Assembly (NCBI GenBank): GCA_900548185.1 | Contig: URJJ01000006.1 | Span: 5,383-69,382 of the forward strand | Reading direction: 5' to 3' | DNA: 64,000 bases | From: an uncultured Opitutales bacterium | GTDB taxonomy: Bacteria > Verrucomicrobiota > Verrucomicrobiia > Opitutales > Intestinicryptomonadaceae | In this document: positions 1-9,506 of the stretch, in pieces | Layout of the letters: every line of letters begins with the position of its first letter | Position numbering within the stretch: position 1 is the stretch's first letter | The notes under the pieces: generated by a model | What the model was told of the DNA's origin: nothing | The model's input: the letters and a program-made list of their open reading frames with translations, nothing else | Database searches by the model: none | Made by a program: the position numbers and the translations under genes

Positions 1-2065
1 CGCCTATGATGACCATTATGTCCTCGCGCCCGAGCTTTTTGAGCTCCTCGACAAGGGCCGGCAGAAGCGTCTTGTGGCCAGCCGCAAGCGAGCTGAACGC
101 GACGACGTGAACGTCGTTTTCAACGGCCATTTTCGCGGTTTCCTCGGGGGTCTGGAAGAGCGGCCCGATATCGACGTCAAAGCCCATGTCGGCATAGGCG
201 GTCGAAACCACCTTGGCGCCGCGGTCGTGGCCGTCCTGGCCCATCTTTGCGACGAGTATGCGGGGCCTGCGGCCCTCCTTTTCCTCGAACTTTTTGATGA
301 GGTCGGCGACCTCCTTTACGGTTTCCATATCCTTGCCACCCTTTTCGAATTCCCTTTCATAGACGCCGCTAATCGAGCGTATCGTAGCCTTGTAGCGGCC
401 GAACACCTTCTCGCAGGCCTCGGAGATTTCGCCGAGGGAGGCGCGCGCCTGGGCGGCCTCGACGGCAAGGGCTAGCAGGTTGCCGTCGCCGGAACCCGCA
501 ACCTTCGTTATTTCGTCGAGGATGCGGCGCACCTTGGCGTTGTCGCGCGAAGAGCGGAGTGTGTTGAGCTTCTTTATCTGCGCCTCGCGGACAGCGGTGT
601 TGTCTATCGCAAGAATGTCGAGGGGCTCCTCGTGGGCGAGCCTGTACTTGTTGAGGCCCACTATCGTCTCGCGCCCGCTGTCTATCCTCGCCTGGCGGCG
701 CGCCGACGCCTCCTCGATGCGCAGCTTCGGGAGGCCCGCCTCGATGGCCTTTGTCATGCCGCCGTGCTTTTCGACCTCCTGGATGTGCGCCCAGGCGCGC
801 TCGTAGAGGGCCTTGGTGAGGCTTTCGACGTAGTACGAACCGCCCCAGGGGTCGATTACGCGGCAGATGCCGGTCTCGTCCTGAAGGTAGAGCTGGGTGT
901 TGCGGGCGATTCTTGCGGAGAAGTCCGTGGGCAGAGCTATCGCCTCGTCGAGGGCGTTTGTGTGGAGGCTCTGGGTGTGGCCGAGCGCCGCGCCCATCGC
1001 CTCGATGCACGTGCGGGCGACGTTGTTGAAGGGGTCCTGCTCGGTGAGCGACCATCCGCTCGTCTGCGAGTGCGTGCGCAGGGCCATGCTCTTGGGGTTT
1101 TTCGGGTCGAACTGCTTTACAATCTTGGCCCACAGCATGCGCGCGGCGCGCATCTTCGCCACTTCCATGAAGTAGTTTTTGCCGATTGCCCAGAAGAAGC
1201 TCAGGCGCGGGGCGAAGTCGTCAACCTTCAGCCCGGCCTTCTCGCCCTGGCGCAGGTATTCGAGGCCGTCGGCCAGCGTGTAGGCCATTTCCAGGTCCGC
1301 AGTGGCGCCCGCCTCCTGCATGTGGTAGCCCGAAATCGAGATGCTGTTGAATTTGGGCATGTTCTTTGAAGTGTAGGCGAAGATGTCGCCTATAATCTTC
1401 ATGGAGGGCGTCGGCGGGTAGATGTAGGTGTTGCGCACCATGAACTCCTTGAGGATGTCGTTTTGTATGGTGCCCGTAAGCTGCTCAAGCTTGCAGCCCT
1501 GTTCGAGGCCGGCCACGATGTAGAAGGCGAGAATCGGAAGCACGGCTCCGTTCATAGTCATCGACACCGAGACCTGCGAAAGCGGAATCTGGTCGAAGAG
1601 GACCTGCATATCCAGTATCGAGTCGACTGCAACGCCCGCCTTGCCGACGTCGCCTATGACGCGCGGGTGGTCGGAGTCGTACCCGCGGTGAGTCGCGAGG
1701 TCGAATGCTATCGAAAGGCCCTTCTGGCCGGCCGCGAGGTTGCGGCGGTAGAATGCGTTCGACTCCTCGGCGGTCGAAAAGCCCGCGTACTGGCGGACGG
1801 TCCACGGACGCACGACGTACATGGTCGCATACGGGCCGCGCAGAAACGGAGCGATGCCCGCCGTGAAGCCGAGGTGCTCCATACCCTTGTAGGCATCCTC
1901 GGTATAGAGCGGGTCGACGTCGACCTGCTCCATGGTTTCGGTTATGAGGTGCTCCAGCGTCTTGCCGGTGCGTGCCTCAATGTCCCTGCGCCATTCCTCC
2001 ATCGTCATGCCCTTCTGCGAAGACGGGTTGAAGGCGATTTTTGAAAAATCCGGATTCTTACTCAT
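1..2065 (-). CDS. mutB: Methylmalonyl-CoA mutase large (catalytic) subunit, 3' end off the left edge
   Basis: Adenosylcobalamin-dependent interconversion of succinyl-CoA and (R)-methylmalonyl-CoA, cytoplasmic, as a heterodimer with the MutA-like subunit encoded just upstream. About 688 codons are visible. The N-terminal TIM-barrel carries the YHMQEAGA motif with His248, equivalent to the catalytic His of the family. The C-terminal cobalamin-binding domain has the complete DxHxxG signature in GQDGHDRG (Asp611, His613, Gly616), so this is the catalytic chain. The ATG at 2065 is preceded by a clear AGGAGG ribosome site. Full-length family members are about 710-730 aa, so only the last few dozen residues are missing. 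It lies 19 bp after mutA and is surely cotranscribed with it. Identity is very secure. Confidence 0.97.
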   Translation of the reverse strand, partial: MSKNPDFSKIAFNPSSQKGMTMEEWRRDIEARTGKTLEHLITETMEQVDVDPLYTEDAYKGMEHLGFTAGIAPFLRGPYATMYVVRPWTVRQYAGFSTAEESNAFYRRNLAAGQKGLSIAFDLATHRGYDSDHPRVIGDVGKAGVAVDSILDMQVLFDQIPLSQVSVSMTMNGAVLPILAFYIVAGLEQGCKLEQLTGTIQNDILKEFMVRNTYIYPPTPSMKIIGDIFAYTSKNMPKFNSISISGYHMQEAGATADLEMAYTLADGLEYLRQGEKAGLKVDDFAPRLSFFWAIGKNYFMEVAKMRAARMLWAKIVKQFDPKNPKSMALRTHSQTSGWSLTEQDPFNNVARTCIEAMGAALGHTQSLHTNALDEAIALPTDFSARIARNTQLYLQDETGICRVIDPWGGSYYVESLTKALYERAWAHIQEVEKHGGMTKAIEAGLPKLRIEEASARRQARIDSGRETIVGLNKYRLAHEEPLDILAIDNTAVREAQIKKLNTLRSSRDNAKVRRILDEITKVAGSGDGNLLALAVEAAQARASLGEISEACEKVFGRYKATIRSISGVYEREFEKGGKDMETVKEVADLIKKFEEKEGRRPRILVAKMGQDGHDRGAKVVSTAYADMGFDVDIGPLFQTPEETAKMAVENDVHVVAFSSLAAGHKTLLPALVEELKKLGREDIMVIIG

Positions 2066-2084
2066 TTTACAAATCCTCCTGCTG

Positions 2085-4163
2085 TTATATTACGCCGAGA
2101 TCCGCGAGAAATGCCTTCAGGGTCTCGTAGTTGTTGCTCTTTATGCTTATGTCGCCGTCGAGGCCCGCCTGCCTGTACGCCTCGGCAAACTCGGGGGCTG
2201 GAACGCCCGCAAGCATCACCCTGGCGTCCGCGCGCGCGGCCTTGAGGGCCTTGGTCACGGGGGCGACGAGTTCGGGGTACGTGGCGTCCGTCGAGCATAT
2301 CACCGCATACTTGGCGCCGCTTTCGGCGAAGGCCGCCGCAGCCGAATCCGCGTCGCCGAAGCCCTTGGGGTAGACGACGTCGAAGCCGCCCACCTGGAAG
2401 AAGCCGCGAATGAAGTCGGCGCGCGCCTTGTGCTGGACGAGGGGGCCCATGGTGGCAAGGAACACCTTGGGGCCTTCGCCGCGCTCGGCCTTGTAGGCCG
2501 CGCTCGCGTTTCTGAGCGCCTCAAAATGCTCGGCCGCCCTGCGGATTTCAAGCGCAGGGGCGGAGGGCTTTCCGCAGGAGCAGGAGCACATCTCCTCGCA
2601 AATGGCCTGCACGCTCGCGCCGGCGCCCGCCGCTAAAATCATGGCGTCCATGAGTTCGGAGCCCTTCTTTCCCTTGAACTTCATATCGATGATTCTGCGC
2701 GCGTCCGAGACTTCGCGCATGCGCCGTTCCGCCACCTCCTTGCAGCGGCAGGGCTGCTTTTCAAGGGGCTTTTCCGAGAGGTTCGCGTAGGAGTTTGTGC
2801 CGACAATCACGCTCCTGCGCGAATCGTACAGCTTCCTCCGCCCGGCCGCAGTCGCCGCGACAGCCTTCTGGACCATGCCGTCCATTACGGCCTTTTCCAT
2901 TCCCCCGGCCGCCTCGATTTCCGAGAAGAAGCCCCACGCCCTGGCGGCGATTTCCCCCGTCAGGCTCTCCACGAAGAACGAGCCGCCCGCAGGGTCGACT
3001 ACGTCGCAGAGGTTGCACTCCTCCTGGAGGACTATCTGCTGGTTGCGGGCTATCCTCATGGAGAATTCGTCCGGGCGGCGGACTATCTCGTCAAAGGGAG
3101 CCACTGTCATGGACTCCACGCCGCCTATGACGCCCGAGAAAGCCTCGGTGGTGGTGCGCAGCATGTTGACGTACGGGTCGAACACGGTCTTATTGTAGAG
3201 CGCGGTGCGGGCCGAAATGCGCATTTTGCGCGCCTCGTCCCCTCCGCCGAACTCCCCGACTATCCTGCTCCACACAGAGCGGGCGGCGCGGAACTTGGCG
3301 ATTTCCGTAAAGAAGTTCGAGCCTATCGAGAGCCTGAAGCGCACGAGCGGCGCGGCCTCGTCTATAGACATGCCGCGGGCGAGCATTTCGCGCAGGTATT
3401 TGACGGCGGCAGCAAACGCCGCCCCGAGCTCCTCGACGGCGCTGGCGCCCGCGGACGAGTAAGGGAGGGTGTCTACGCCAATCGCGCCCATGGAGGGCAT
3501 GTTCTTTGCGTTGTAGGAAGCCACGGCGAAAATGCGGTCGTAGGCGCACTCCATGGAACACGGCAGAGTCCCGGCGGCCGCGAGCTCCGAAATCGGGTCG
3601 AAATAGAAGCCGCCCGACAGCTTTTTGCCGGGGAAGGCCGAATAGAGCATTGCGGCGACTGCCGGTGTCGCAGGGCCCGCCCAGACGTTCAGGCTCACGG
3701 ATTCCGCATCCACGCCCGCCAGGGCCGCCTCGAGGTCCGACTTAAGCGACGCGGAAAGCCCGCGGCAGCCCACCTTCGGGCCGCCCACCGCGTCGGCGTC
3801 CAGCCCGGCGCGCGTGCGCTCGTCGAGCACGAGCTCCACGGAAGTCTGGCCCTTTGAAATCGCGTCCTTCACCTTCCTGTTGAACTCGGCCGGCTCGGCC
3901 GCGTAAAGCTCCTGGGAAATGAGCCAGGGGCGCGCGCGGTATCCGGACGCGTCGATGCCGCGAACGTAGTCGCCGGAACCCGGAAGGGCGGGCGCGGGGC
4001 CCGCGTCTGAAGCGTTGTATATCGGCTGCAAAACTATGCCTTCTGGCGTTTTCGTCAGCATTTTTTTGTCGAAGGGCGCGCCCTTTAGCAGGGCTTCCGC
4101 CTCTTTCTTCCACTCCTCGTAAGTCGGGGCGCGGAACTCTCCGAATAGCTTGTCTTCTTTCAT
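2085..4163 (-). CDS. mutA: Methylmalonyl-CoA mutase small subunit
   Basis: Structural partner of MutB. The 692-aa protein follows the same two-domain plan (TIM-barrel then flavodoxin-like cobalamin-binding fold) but lacks the active-site features. Where MutB has YHMQEAGA this chain reads [12 protein letters not shown], and the C-terminal domain has [13 protein letters not shown] instead of an intact DxHxxG loop. This is the known pattern of non-catalytic mutase small subunits. A Cys-rich patch, [11 protein letters not shown], lies near residues 515-530 in the linker region and is not something I recognise from the family. The start ATG overlaps the scpB stop by 4 nt (ATGA), implying translational coupling; mutB follows after 19 bp. 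Confidence 0.93.
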   Translation of the reverse strand: MKEDKLFGEFRAPTYEEWKKEAEALLKGAPFDKKMLTKTPEGIVLQPIYNASDAGPAPALPGSGDYVRGIDASGYRARPWLISQELYAAEPAEFNRKVKDAISKGQTSVELVLDERTRAGLDADAVGGPKVGCRGLSASLKSDLEAALAGVDAESVSLNVWAGPATPAVAAMLYSAFPGKKLSGGFYFDPISELAAAGTLPCSMECAYDRIFAVASYNAKNMPSMGAIGVDTLPYSSAGASAVEELGAAFAAAVKYLREMLARGMSIDEAAPLVRFRLSIGSNFFTEIAKFRAARSVWSRIVGEFGGGDEARKMRISARTALYNKTVFDPYVNMLRTTTEAFSGVIGGVESMTVAPFDEIVRRPDEFSMRIARNQQIVLQEECNLCDVVDPAGGSFFVESLTGEIAARAWGFFSEIEAAGGMEKAVMDGMVQKAVAATAAGRRKLYDSRRSVIVGTNSYANLSEKPLEKQPCRCKEVAERRMREVSDARRIIDMKFKGKKGSELMDAMILAAGAGASVQAICEEMCSCSCGKPSAPALEIRRAAEHFEALRNASAAYKAERGEGPKVFLATMGPLVQHKARADFIRGFFQVGGFDVVYPKGFGDADSAAAAFAESGAKYAVICSTDATYPELVAPVTKALKAARADARVMLAGVPAPEFAEAYRQAGLDGDISIKSNNYETLKAFLADLGVI

Positions 4164-4987
4164 TCTTTGGCTGTATTGTTTTTTAGGATTAAATCCAGTT
4201 CGTCCGCCCTGCCCTTGAAGGCGGGGGGCCTCTTTTCAAAAAAGGCGCGGATGCCCTCCTCGTAGTCGTCCCCGTCGTACACGGCGCGCCGCCACGCCTG
4301 CATTCGCTCGAACCGCTCGGCCGAAAGCGAGGCGCGGGCCTTCATTATCAGGGAAAACTGGCGCTTTATGGCGCTCATCGCCAGGACGGAGTTGCCGCGC
4401 ATCTTGTCGAGGAGCTTTTCATTCAAAACCTCCATCAGCTTCCCGGAGGGGGCGACGTAATTTACAAAGCCCATGTTGTAGGCGTCCTGCGCGGTTATCG
4501 GGGAGGCCGTGAAAAACATCTCCTTGGCCTTGTTGAGGCTCATGGCGTTTACAAAGTGCATTAGCCCCGAAGCGTTGTAGGGGATTCCGATTTTGGCGGG
4601 GGTTATGGCAAAGGTCGCGTTTTCGTCGGCCACTATCATGTCGCAAACCGTGCACAGGTCGCAGGCCCCGCCCCACACGCCGCCCTCCACCAGGGCGATG
4701 ACCGGCACGCGGGCGTCCTCAACGGCCCTCAGCAGATGCTCCATCGGGACCGAGTACGACAGCGGGTCGCGGCTGCGCTTGGGAAGCTCCGAAATGTCGT
4801 GGCCCGCGCTCCACACCCTGGAGCCCTCGGGCGCCCTCAGCACTATCGCAAAAATATCCTCGGAGGCGAGGGACGCGAAAGCGTCCACCATCTCGCGGCA
4901 AAGGCGCCCGCTCAGGCAGTTAAGCTTAGAACCGCGCATCTCCAAAAATGCGACGCGCCCGTCCACGCGGCAATCGACAAGTTCCAT
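4160..4987 (-). CDS. scpB: Methylmalonyl-CoA decarboxylase (ScpB/YgfG type, crotonase fold)
   Basis: Decarboxylates methylmalonyl-CoA to propionyl-CoA and CO2. The 275-aa crotonase-fold protein matches the E. coli YgfG pattern closely: VWSAGHDISELP with His63, EGGVWGGA, TPAKIGIPYN with Tyr137, FTASPITAQ, and a C-terminal RMQAWRRAVYD. His63 and Tyr137 correspond to the family catalytic pair (His66 and Tyr140 in YgfG). I chose the ATG at 4987 because the protein then begins where the family does. An in-frame ATG at 5059 after a G-rich run would add 24 residues without family similarity. First gene of the scpB-mutA-mutB operon, so the three enzymes together make the terminal steps of a succinate-to-propionate route. 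No epimerase or biotin carboxylase is visible. Confidence 0.92.
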   Translation of the reverse strand: MELVDCRVDGRVAFLEMRGSKLNCLSGRLCREMVDAFASLASEDIFAIVLRAPEGSRVWSAGHDISELPKRSRDPLSYSVPMEHLLRAVEDARVPVIALVEGGVWGGACDLCTVCDMIVADENATFAITPAKIGIPYNASGLMHFVNAMSLNKAKEMFFTASPITAQDAYNMGFVNYVAPSGKLMEVLNEKLLDKMRGNSVLAMSAIKRQFSLIMKARASLSAERFERMQAWRRAVYDGDDYEEGIRAFFEKRPPAFKGRADELDLILKNNTAKE

Positions 4988-5578
4988 AAGGCAAAAAACG
5001 GCGCCCCCGCCGCCCCTCTCACCAGGCAACAGAAACGCATCGAAATCCAAATATCCCACATTCCCCCCCCTTCGTCAAACCTTTTTAAACGTTTCCCCAA
5101 AACCCGCCGAAACGCAGAAAACGCGCCGGGCTGCCGGGATGCCGGATGCGCGCCGTCCGCTGCGGCCCGTCCCCCTCCAAGGCCCCTTCGCGCAAGAAAC
5201 GCCCCCTGCCCGGCGTGCCGCAGACGCCACGCCACGGAGGCGCCCCGGCGGCAAAAACCTTCCAAAAACCGCCCCAATATAAAAATTAGATTGAAAAAAA
5301 GCCGAAAACCTGAAAAAGTTGACCGCGTTTTAAGTCTGCATGCCTCAAACGGCCTTCTTGGCATATGAACTTATTTGTAAACAGGGCCGAGGGAACTTGG
5401 AAACGCAAAGTTTAGGCGCAATGCAGACGGCGGCCGGACACCTCGTGCGCGGGGATGGAGCGAGGCCGCGGACAAGCCGGCGGCGCCCGCCCCGCAGACG
5501 GGCGAACGGGCGCGCAAGACCGGGCTTAACATACAGCAACCATGCAAGAGAATCCCCGCGCGCACCGCAAAACACATC
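4988..5578. other. Intergenic region between divergent scpB and the Arg/Gly-rich gene
   Basis: About 590 bp with no convincing gene; the overlapping open frames have no recognisable composition or start. An AT-rich stretch at about 5275-5335 is the likely place for divergent promoters, but I cannot assign clear -35/-10 pairs. A CTCAAACG octamer occurs near 5343; a single copy of an 8-mer is expected by chance in a window this size. Confidence 0.5.
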
Positions 5579-6535
5579 ATGGAAGAAAATACCGAAAAGA
5601 ACGAGACGCAGACGCCCGCACAGGAAATAACGGAAGTCGAAAGCGTCTCGGTTGAAGTTGTCACGGCCGAATGCGAACAGACAAAGGCCGCCGAAGCCGA
5701 ATGCCCCTGCGAAAAATCCGAAAGCCCCGCAGAAGCCTGCGCCCAGACGGAAAGGCAGAAGCCGCGCAAGAACCGCCGCAACAAGGGCGGGGCGTCAAAA
5801 TCCTCGTCAGCCTCCTCCGCCGCCACGTGCGGGGAAATAGAAGACCCCTCCGCATTCAAGGAAAAGCTCAGCGGAAGCCATCTGGAAGGCTATGAAGGCG
5901 GCGAAGGCTCGCCCGAGGAAGATTTTGAACGCAGGGGCGAACGCAGGCCCCGCCGCGAGCGCGGGGAGCGCGGGGAAAGGGGCGAACGCCGGGAACGCAG
6001 GGGCGGACGCTTTGAAAGGGACCGCAGGTTTTCCAACGAAAGCCGCGAAGATGAGGCTCCGGCCGGAGCTCCGGCGGAAGGCGAGGCCGCCCCGGAGGCT
6101 GCGGATGCGCCGTCCGAAGAGGGGGAATCCCGCTCCGGGCCCGCTTTTGAAAAGCCCGAATTCAAGCCCCGCGCAGTCGAGGTTTCGCTCGACAAGCGCC
6201 CGAGCACGAGGAGGGAGCAGCCCAAGGCCGACTTCATTTCCTACTCGAGCGTAGAGGAGCCGAAAATCGGCATCCTCAACCGCATAAGGCGCCTCTTTGC
6301 CTCAATTTTCAAGAAGGAGAAGCCGGGCGGCGCCAGCTTCCGCAAAAACCGCAAGGGCGACTACAAGGGGCGCAAGGGCGGCGACCGCGGGCAGCGCAAG
6401 TTCAGCAACTCCAAGGGCGACTTCAAGAAGGGCGGCCAGCGCGGGGGCAGAAACTTCCGCCCCAACGGCAGGCGCCCCGAAAGGGGTTCGCAGAGGCAGG
6501 GACGCCCCGAAGGGGGAGCCCCGAAGCAGCCGTAA
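5579..6535 (+). CDS. Arg/Gly-rich, intrinsically disordered protein with an amphipathic segment, upstream of murA
   Basis: A 318-aa protein with no domain I recognise. It has four visible parts: an acidic Glu/Ala-rich N-terminus with scattered Cys (residues 1-55); a basic block RKNRRNKGG; an Arg-Glu-Gly repeat section around residues 115-150 (RGERGERGERRERRGGR); and a basic C-terminus rich in KGG, RGG and RPNGRR elements. Near residue 230 the segment IGILNRIRRLFASIFKK looks like an amphipathic helix and could associate with membrane. The overall look is that of RGG-box RNA-binding or scaffold tails, but that is inference from composition. No clear Shine-Dalgarno precedes the ATG. It ends 24 bp before murA and is probably cotranscribed with it. 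Confidence 0.75.
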   Translation: MEENTEKNETQTPAQEITEVESVSVEVVTAECEQTKAAEAECPCEKSESPAEACAQTERQKPRKNRRNKGGASKSSSASSAATCGEIEDPSAFKEKLSGSHLEGYEGGEGSPEEDFERRGERRPRRERGERGERGERRERRGGRFERDRRFSNESREDEAPAGAPAEGEAAPEAADAPSEEGESRSGPAFEKPEFKPRAVEVSLDKRPSTRREQPKADFISYSSVEEPKIGILNRIRRLFASIFKKEKPGGASFRKNRKGDYKGRKGGDRGQRKFSNSKGDFKKGGQRGGRNFRPNGRRPERGSQRQGRPEGGAPKQP

Positions 6536-6559
6536 AGCGCAGCAGCCCGACGCCCCTAA

Positions 6560-7846
6560 ATGGACGCGATGCGAATAAAGGGCGGCGCGCGCCTCCGCGG
6601 CACGGTATCCGTGTCGGGGGCAAAAAACGCGTGCCTGCCAATGTTTGCCGCGGCGCTTCTGACAGACCAGAAGTGCGTCATAAAAAACGTGCCCGATTTG
6701 AGCGACGTGCGCTTCATGGCGCAAATCGTCGCCTCGCTCGGGGCGTCGGTTTCAAACCCGAGGCCGGGCGTGTGGGAGATAGAGGCAAAGAACGTCTCCC
6801 CCCGCGCGCCCTACGACCTCGTGAGGAAGATGCGCGCCAGCATCTGCCTGCTCGGCCCGCTTGCGGCCAGAATGAAAAAGGCAGAAGTTTCCATGCCCGG
6901 AGGCTGCGTCATAGGCGCGCGGCCGATAGACCTGCACATAAAGGGCCTGCGCGCCCTCGGATGTTCGGTTGAAATATCCGGCGGCTACCTGAACGTCGAC
7001 GCGCGCCGTATGCGCGGAACGCACATATTCCTCGGCGGCCGCTACGGGAGCACCGTCACCGGGACGGCGAACATACTGATGGCGTCCGTCTCGGCCCCCG
7101 GCTCAACCACAATCGAAAACGCCGCATGCGAGCCGGAAATCGCCGACCTGTGCCGGATGCTTGTGAAGATGGGCGCGATAATAGACGGCATCGGCTCGCC
7201 CACTCTTGAAATTACCGGCGTCCCGCGCCTGGGGGGCGCGGAGCATTCCGTCCTCCCAGACAGGATAGAGGCAGGAACCTGGCTCATGGCGGCCCTTGCC
7301 ACCAGGGGAGCGGTCTCCGTAAAGGGCGCCGTAAAGAAGGACCTGGCCGCCATGCTCGACATTCTCGAATCCGCCGGGGCGGTTTTTGAATACAAGTCAA
7401 AAAGCGAGATAGCCGTGAGCGGCGAGGGCCTGAAGCTCAGGCCGGTAGAAGCCATAACGATGCCCCACCCGGGATTTCCGACTGACCTTCAGGCGCAGCT
7501 TACGACGCTCATGACGCAGGTTCCGGGAATCTCGATTGTAACCGAGAGGATTTATCCGGAACGCTTCATGCACGTCTCAGAGCTCATGCGCATGGGGGCC
7601 GACATAGCCCGCGAGGGCGCAAGCGCGATAGTGCGCGGCAAGACGCCTCTTTCCGGCGCGCCCATAATGGCCTCCGACCTGCGCGCCTCCGCCGCCCTGC
7701 TCATAGCCGCGCTGTGCGCCAGGGGCGAGACTTTCATACAGCGCATATACCATCTGGACAGGGGCTACGAAAATATCGACAAAAAACTCGCCCTGCTCGG
7801 GGCGTCCGTCGAGAGGATAAAGGACACCGACCTGCCCGAGCTATGA
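6560..7846 (+). CDS. murA: UDP-N-acetylglucosamine 1-carboxyvinyltransferase
   Basis: First committed step of peptidoglycan synthesis: transfers enolpyruvate from PEP to UDP-GlcNAc in the cytoplasm. The 428-aa protein shows the family hallmarks in order: SGAKNA with Lys22 and Asn23, MRASICLLGPLAAR, and the catalytic-loop Cys116 in PGGCVIGARP. The Cys (not Asp) at this position predicts the usual fosfomycin-sensitive form of the loop. The C-terminal half has the matching second inverse alpha/beta barrel (FPTDLQAQ, ERIYPERFMHV). The length is typical. It follows the Arg/Gly-rich gene by 24 bp. Confidence 0.97.
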   Translation: MDAMRIKGGARLRGTVSVSGAKNACLPMFAAALLTDQKCVIKNVPDLSDVRFMAQIVASLGASVSNPRPGVWEIEAKNVSPRAPYDLVRKMRASICLLGPLAARMKKAEVSMPGGCVIGARPIDLHIKGLRALGCSVEISGGYLNVDARRMRGTHIFLGGRYGSTVTGTANILMASVSAPGSTTIENAACEPEIADLCRMLVKMGAIIDGIGSPTLEITGVPRLGGAEHSVLPDRIEAGTWLMAALATRGAVSVKGAVKKDLAAMLDILESAGAVFEYKSKSEIAVSGEGLKLRPVEAITMPHPGFPTDLQAQLTTLMTQVPGISIVTERIYPERFMHVSELMRMGADIAREGASAIVRGKTPLSGAPIMASDLRASAALLIAALCARGETFIQRIYHLDRGYENIDKKLALLGASVERIKDTDLPEL

Positions 7847-7968
7847 ATTCCCCGCGGGGGCCGGGCCGCCTGACGCGCGCAAAAGGCGGCGGCAGTCAAA
7901 GCCCGCGAAATGCCCGCGCGCATTGCAGCCTCGCCGCACCGCCCGCCTCTTACGGAAAATTTTGCAGT

Positions 7969-8952
7969 ATGAGAATAAGGAAAACCGTTTTCGCAATCCT
8001 CGCATCGCCCGCTGCAACCCTGTGCGCAGCCGCGCTCTTTGCCGGCATATCCTCCGCCCGGGGCGCTCCGGCGGCGGGCGGGGCGCAGGGGATAGTCGAG
8101 AATATCGCGTCCGCTTCCGGCGCGTCCGTCGCAGTGGCGGCAGTCTGCGAAGGGGAAACCGTTGCCTCCCTGAACGCCGGAATGCGCGTCCCGCTCATGA
8201 GCGTATTCAAGTTCCACACGGCGCTGGCATACCTCGACATGCTGTCGGAGCGGGGGGAGGACGCCCTCGGGAAAATCAGGGTGGAACCCGGCGACCTCCA
8301 CAAAAACACCCACAGCCCGATGCGCGACAAAATGCCGCCGGACGGGTTTGAAATTTCCAGGGCTGACCTGCTCCGCTTCATGATATCGGAAAGCGACAAC
8401 AACGCCTGCGACATCATAATAAGGGAGTGCGGCGGAACCGGCGAAATAATGCGCAGGCTCGAACGCCTCGGCGACTGCGGGGACGCGCGCATATCGGCCG
8501 ACGAAAACTCCATGCAGCTCGATGTCGAAAACCAGCGCCTAAACACCGCGACGGCGGAGGGCTGCGCGCGCCTGCTCGGCCGCTTTCTAAAAGGGGAGAT
8601 ACTGCCGCCCCGCTACGCCGGAATACTGAAAAAGGCCCTTGAGGATTGCGCGACAGGAAAGGACAAAATCCCGGCGGGCCTGCCCGAAACCGCCCCATCC
8701 GGACACAAGACCGGCTCATCGTCCCGCCTGCCATCCGGAGTGAAAATAGCCGACAACGACCTCGGATTTGCCGAGCTTCCCGACGGGAGAATCCTCTGCA
8801 TCGCAGTTTTTGTGACAGATTCCAGACAAAGCGACGCGAAAAATGCGGCGACAATCGCAGAAATCACCCGCGCAGCCTGGGCGGACGCCTCACAAAACAT
8901 GAAAGGCGCAACTCCCGGTGCGGCGCAGAATTCAGGCGCCGCGCGGGATTGA
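7969..8952 (+). CDS. Class A beta-lactamase, exported
   Basis: Hydrolyses beta-lactam antibiotics in the periplasm. The start at 7969 gives a clean signal peptide (MRIRKTVFAILASPAA..., probable cleavage after ARG-A near residue 33), whereas the longer open frame overlaps murA. Active-site motifs are all present: Ser78-Val-Phe-Lys81 (SxxK), Ser142-Asp143-Asn144 (SDN), a Glu in the omega-loop region (Glu179 in DENSMQLD) and Lys247-Thr-Gly (KTG). The SVFKFH context and the SESDNNACD motif resemble the CblA/CepA/PER-type branch of class A found in Bacteroidetes. The gene is alone, with no AmpR-type regulator beside it. GC content matches its neighbours, so I see no sign of very recent acquisition. 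Confidence 0.9.
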   Translation: MRIRKTVFAILASPAATLCAAALFAGISSARGAPAAGGAQGIVENIASASGASVAVAAVCEGETVASLNAGMRVPLMSVFKFHTALAYLDMLSERGEDALGKIRVEPGDLHKNTHSPMRDKMPPDGFEISRADLLRFMISESDNNACDIIIRECGGTGEIMRRLERLGDCGDARISADENSMQLDVENQRLNTATAEGCARLLGRFLKGEILPPRYAGILKKALEDCATGKDKIPAGLPETAPSGHKTGSSSRLPSGVKIADNDLGFAELPDGRILCIAVFVTDSRQSDAKNAATIAEITRAAWADASQNMKGATPGAAQNSGAARD

Positions 8953-9506
8953 ACACACTCCGGATTGCCCTCTTAAAAAGCCCGGCAAATAGGCCCTGAA
9001 AAAACGCCTGCCCGCACTATGGCAGCCCGCAACCTTTCGCATTGCGCGCCCCGCTACGCGCATAAACTGCATTTGCGCCCCAGCCTGCGCCCGCATTCAA
9101 GACGCGCATTTGCGCAATGCGTCCCCAAAGCCGAACCTGCCGCAGGGGAATCTGAAGCGGCCATGCCAATCTTTCGGACGCGGACGGGCCCGCCTACCCT
9201 TCCCCCCAATCCAGCCTTGCGGATGCAAAAAAACAAAGAATTAAAACCCGGACGCCCAAGGCCGTGGCTGGCAGGCGGCAGACCGTCGTTTTCCATTTAC
9301 CGCCCCCTGCCCGAAAAATAATCCCCCCACCCTATCGTGGCGTGGAGCGAAAACCACAGATTAAAATCTGAAAAACCCAATATAATTCATTAAAAATCAT
9401 CAACATACAACCCTTGTATTATATTTTTTCTTTTTGGATTTTAAAATATCTGTATAATTTTTAATCTAAAATTTGAGAAAAAAAATGTTCGGTTTTTTAC
9501 GCATAT
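8953..9506. other. Intergenic region with sharp GC-to-AT transition before the DUF3800 gene
   Basis: The first 370 bp is GC-rich and holds no gene I can support. From about 9340 the sequence turns strongly AT-rich and stays so through the following gene. A perfect TATAAT at 9453-9458, preceded by TG, is the likely -10 of the DUF3800 gene; the matching -35 is only a T-rich stretch. Confidence 0.5.

Noticed and set aside
5343..5352. CTCAAACG octamer upstream of the RGG-like gene, considered as another PEP-CTERM-type regulatory site
   Set aside because: A lone 8-mer is expected about twice by chance in 64 kb over both strands, and it also occurs inside coding DNA (for example near 15291).
9019..9321. 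100-codon plus-strand frame after the beta-lactamase gene
   Set aside because: Arg/Pro-rich, no ribosome site, no recognisable similarity; typical GC-rich noise.
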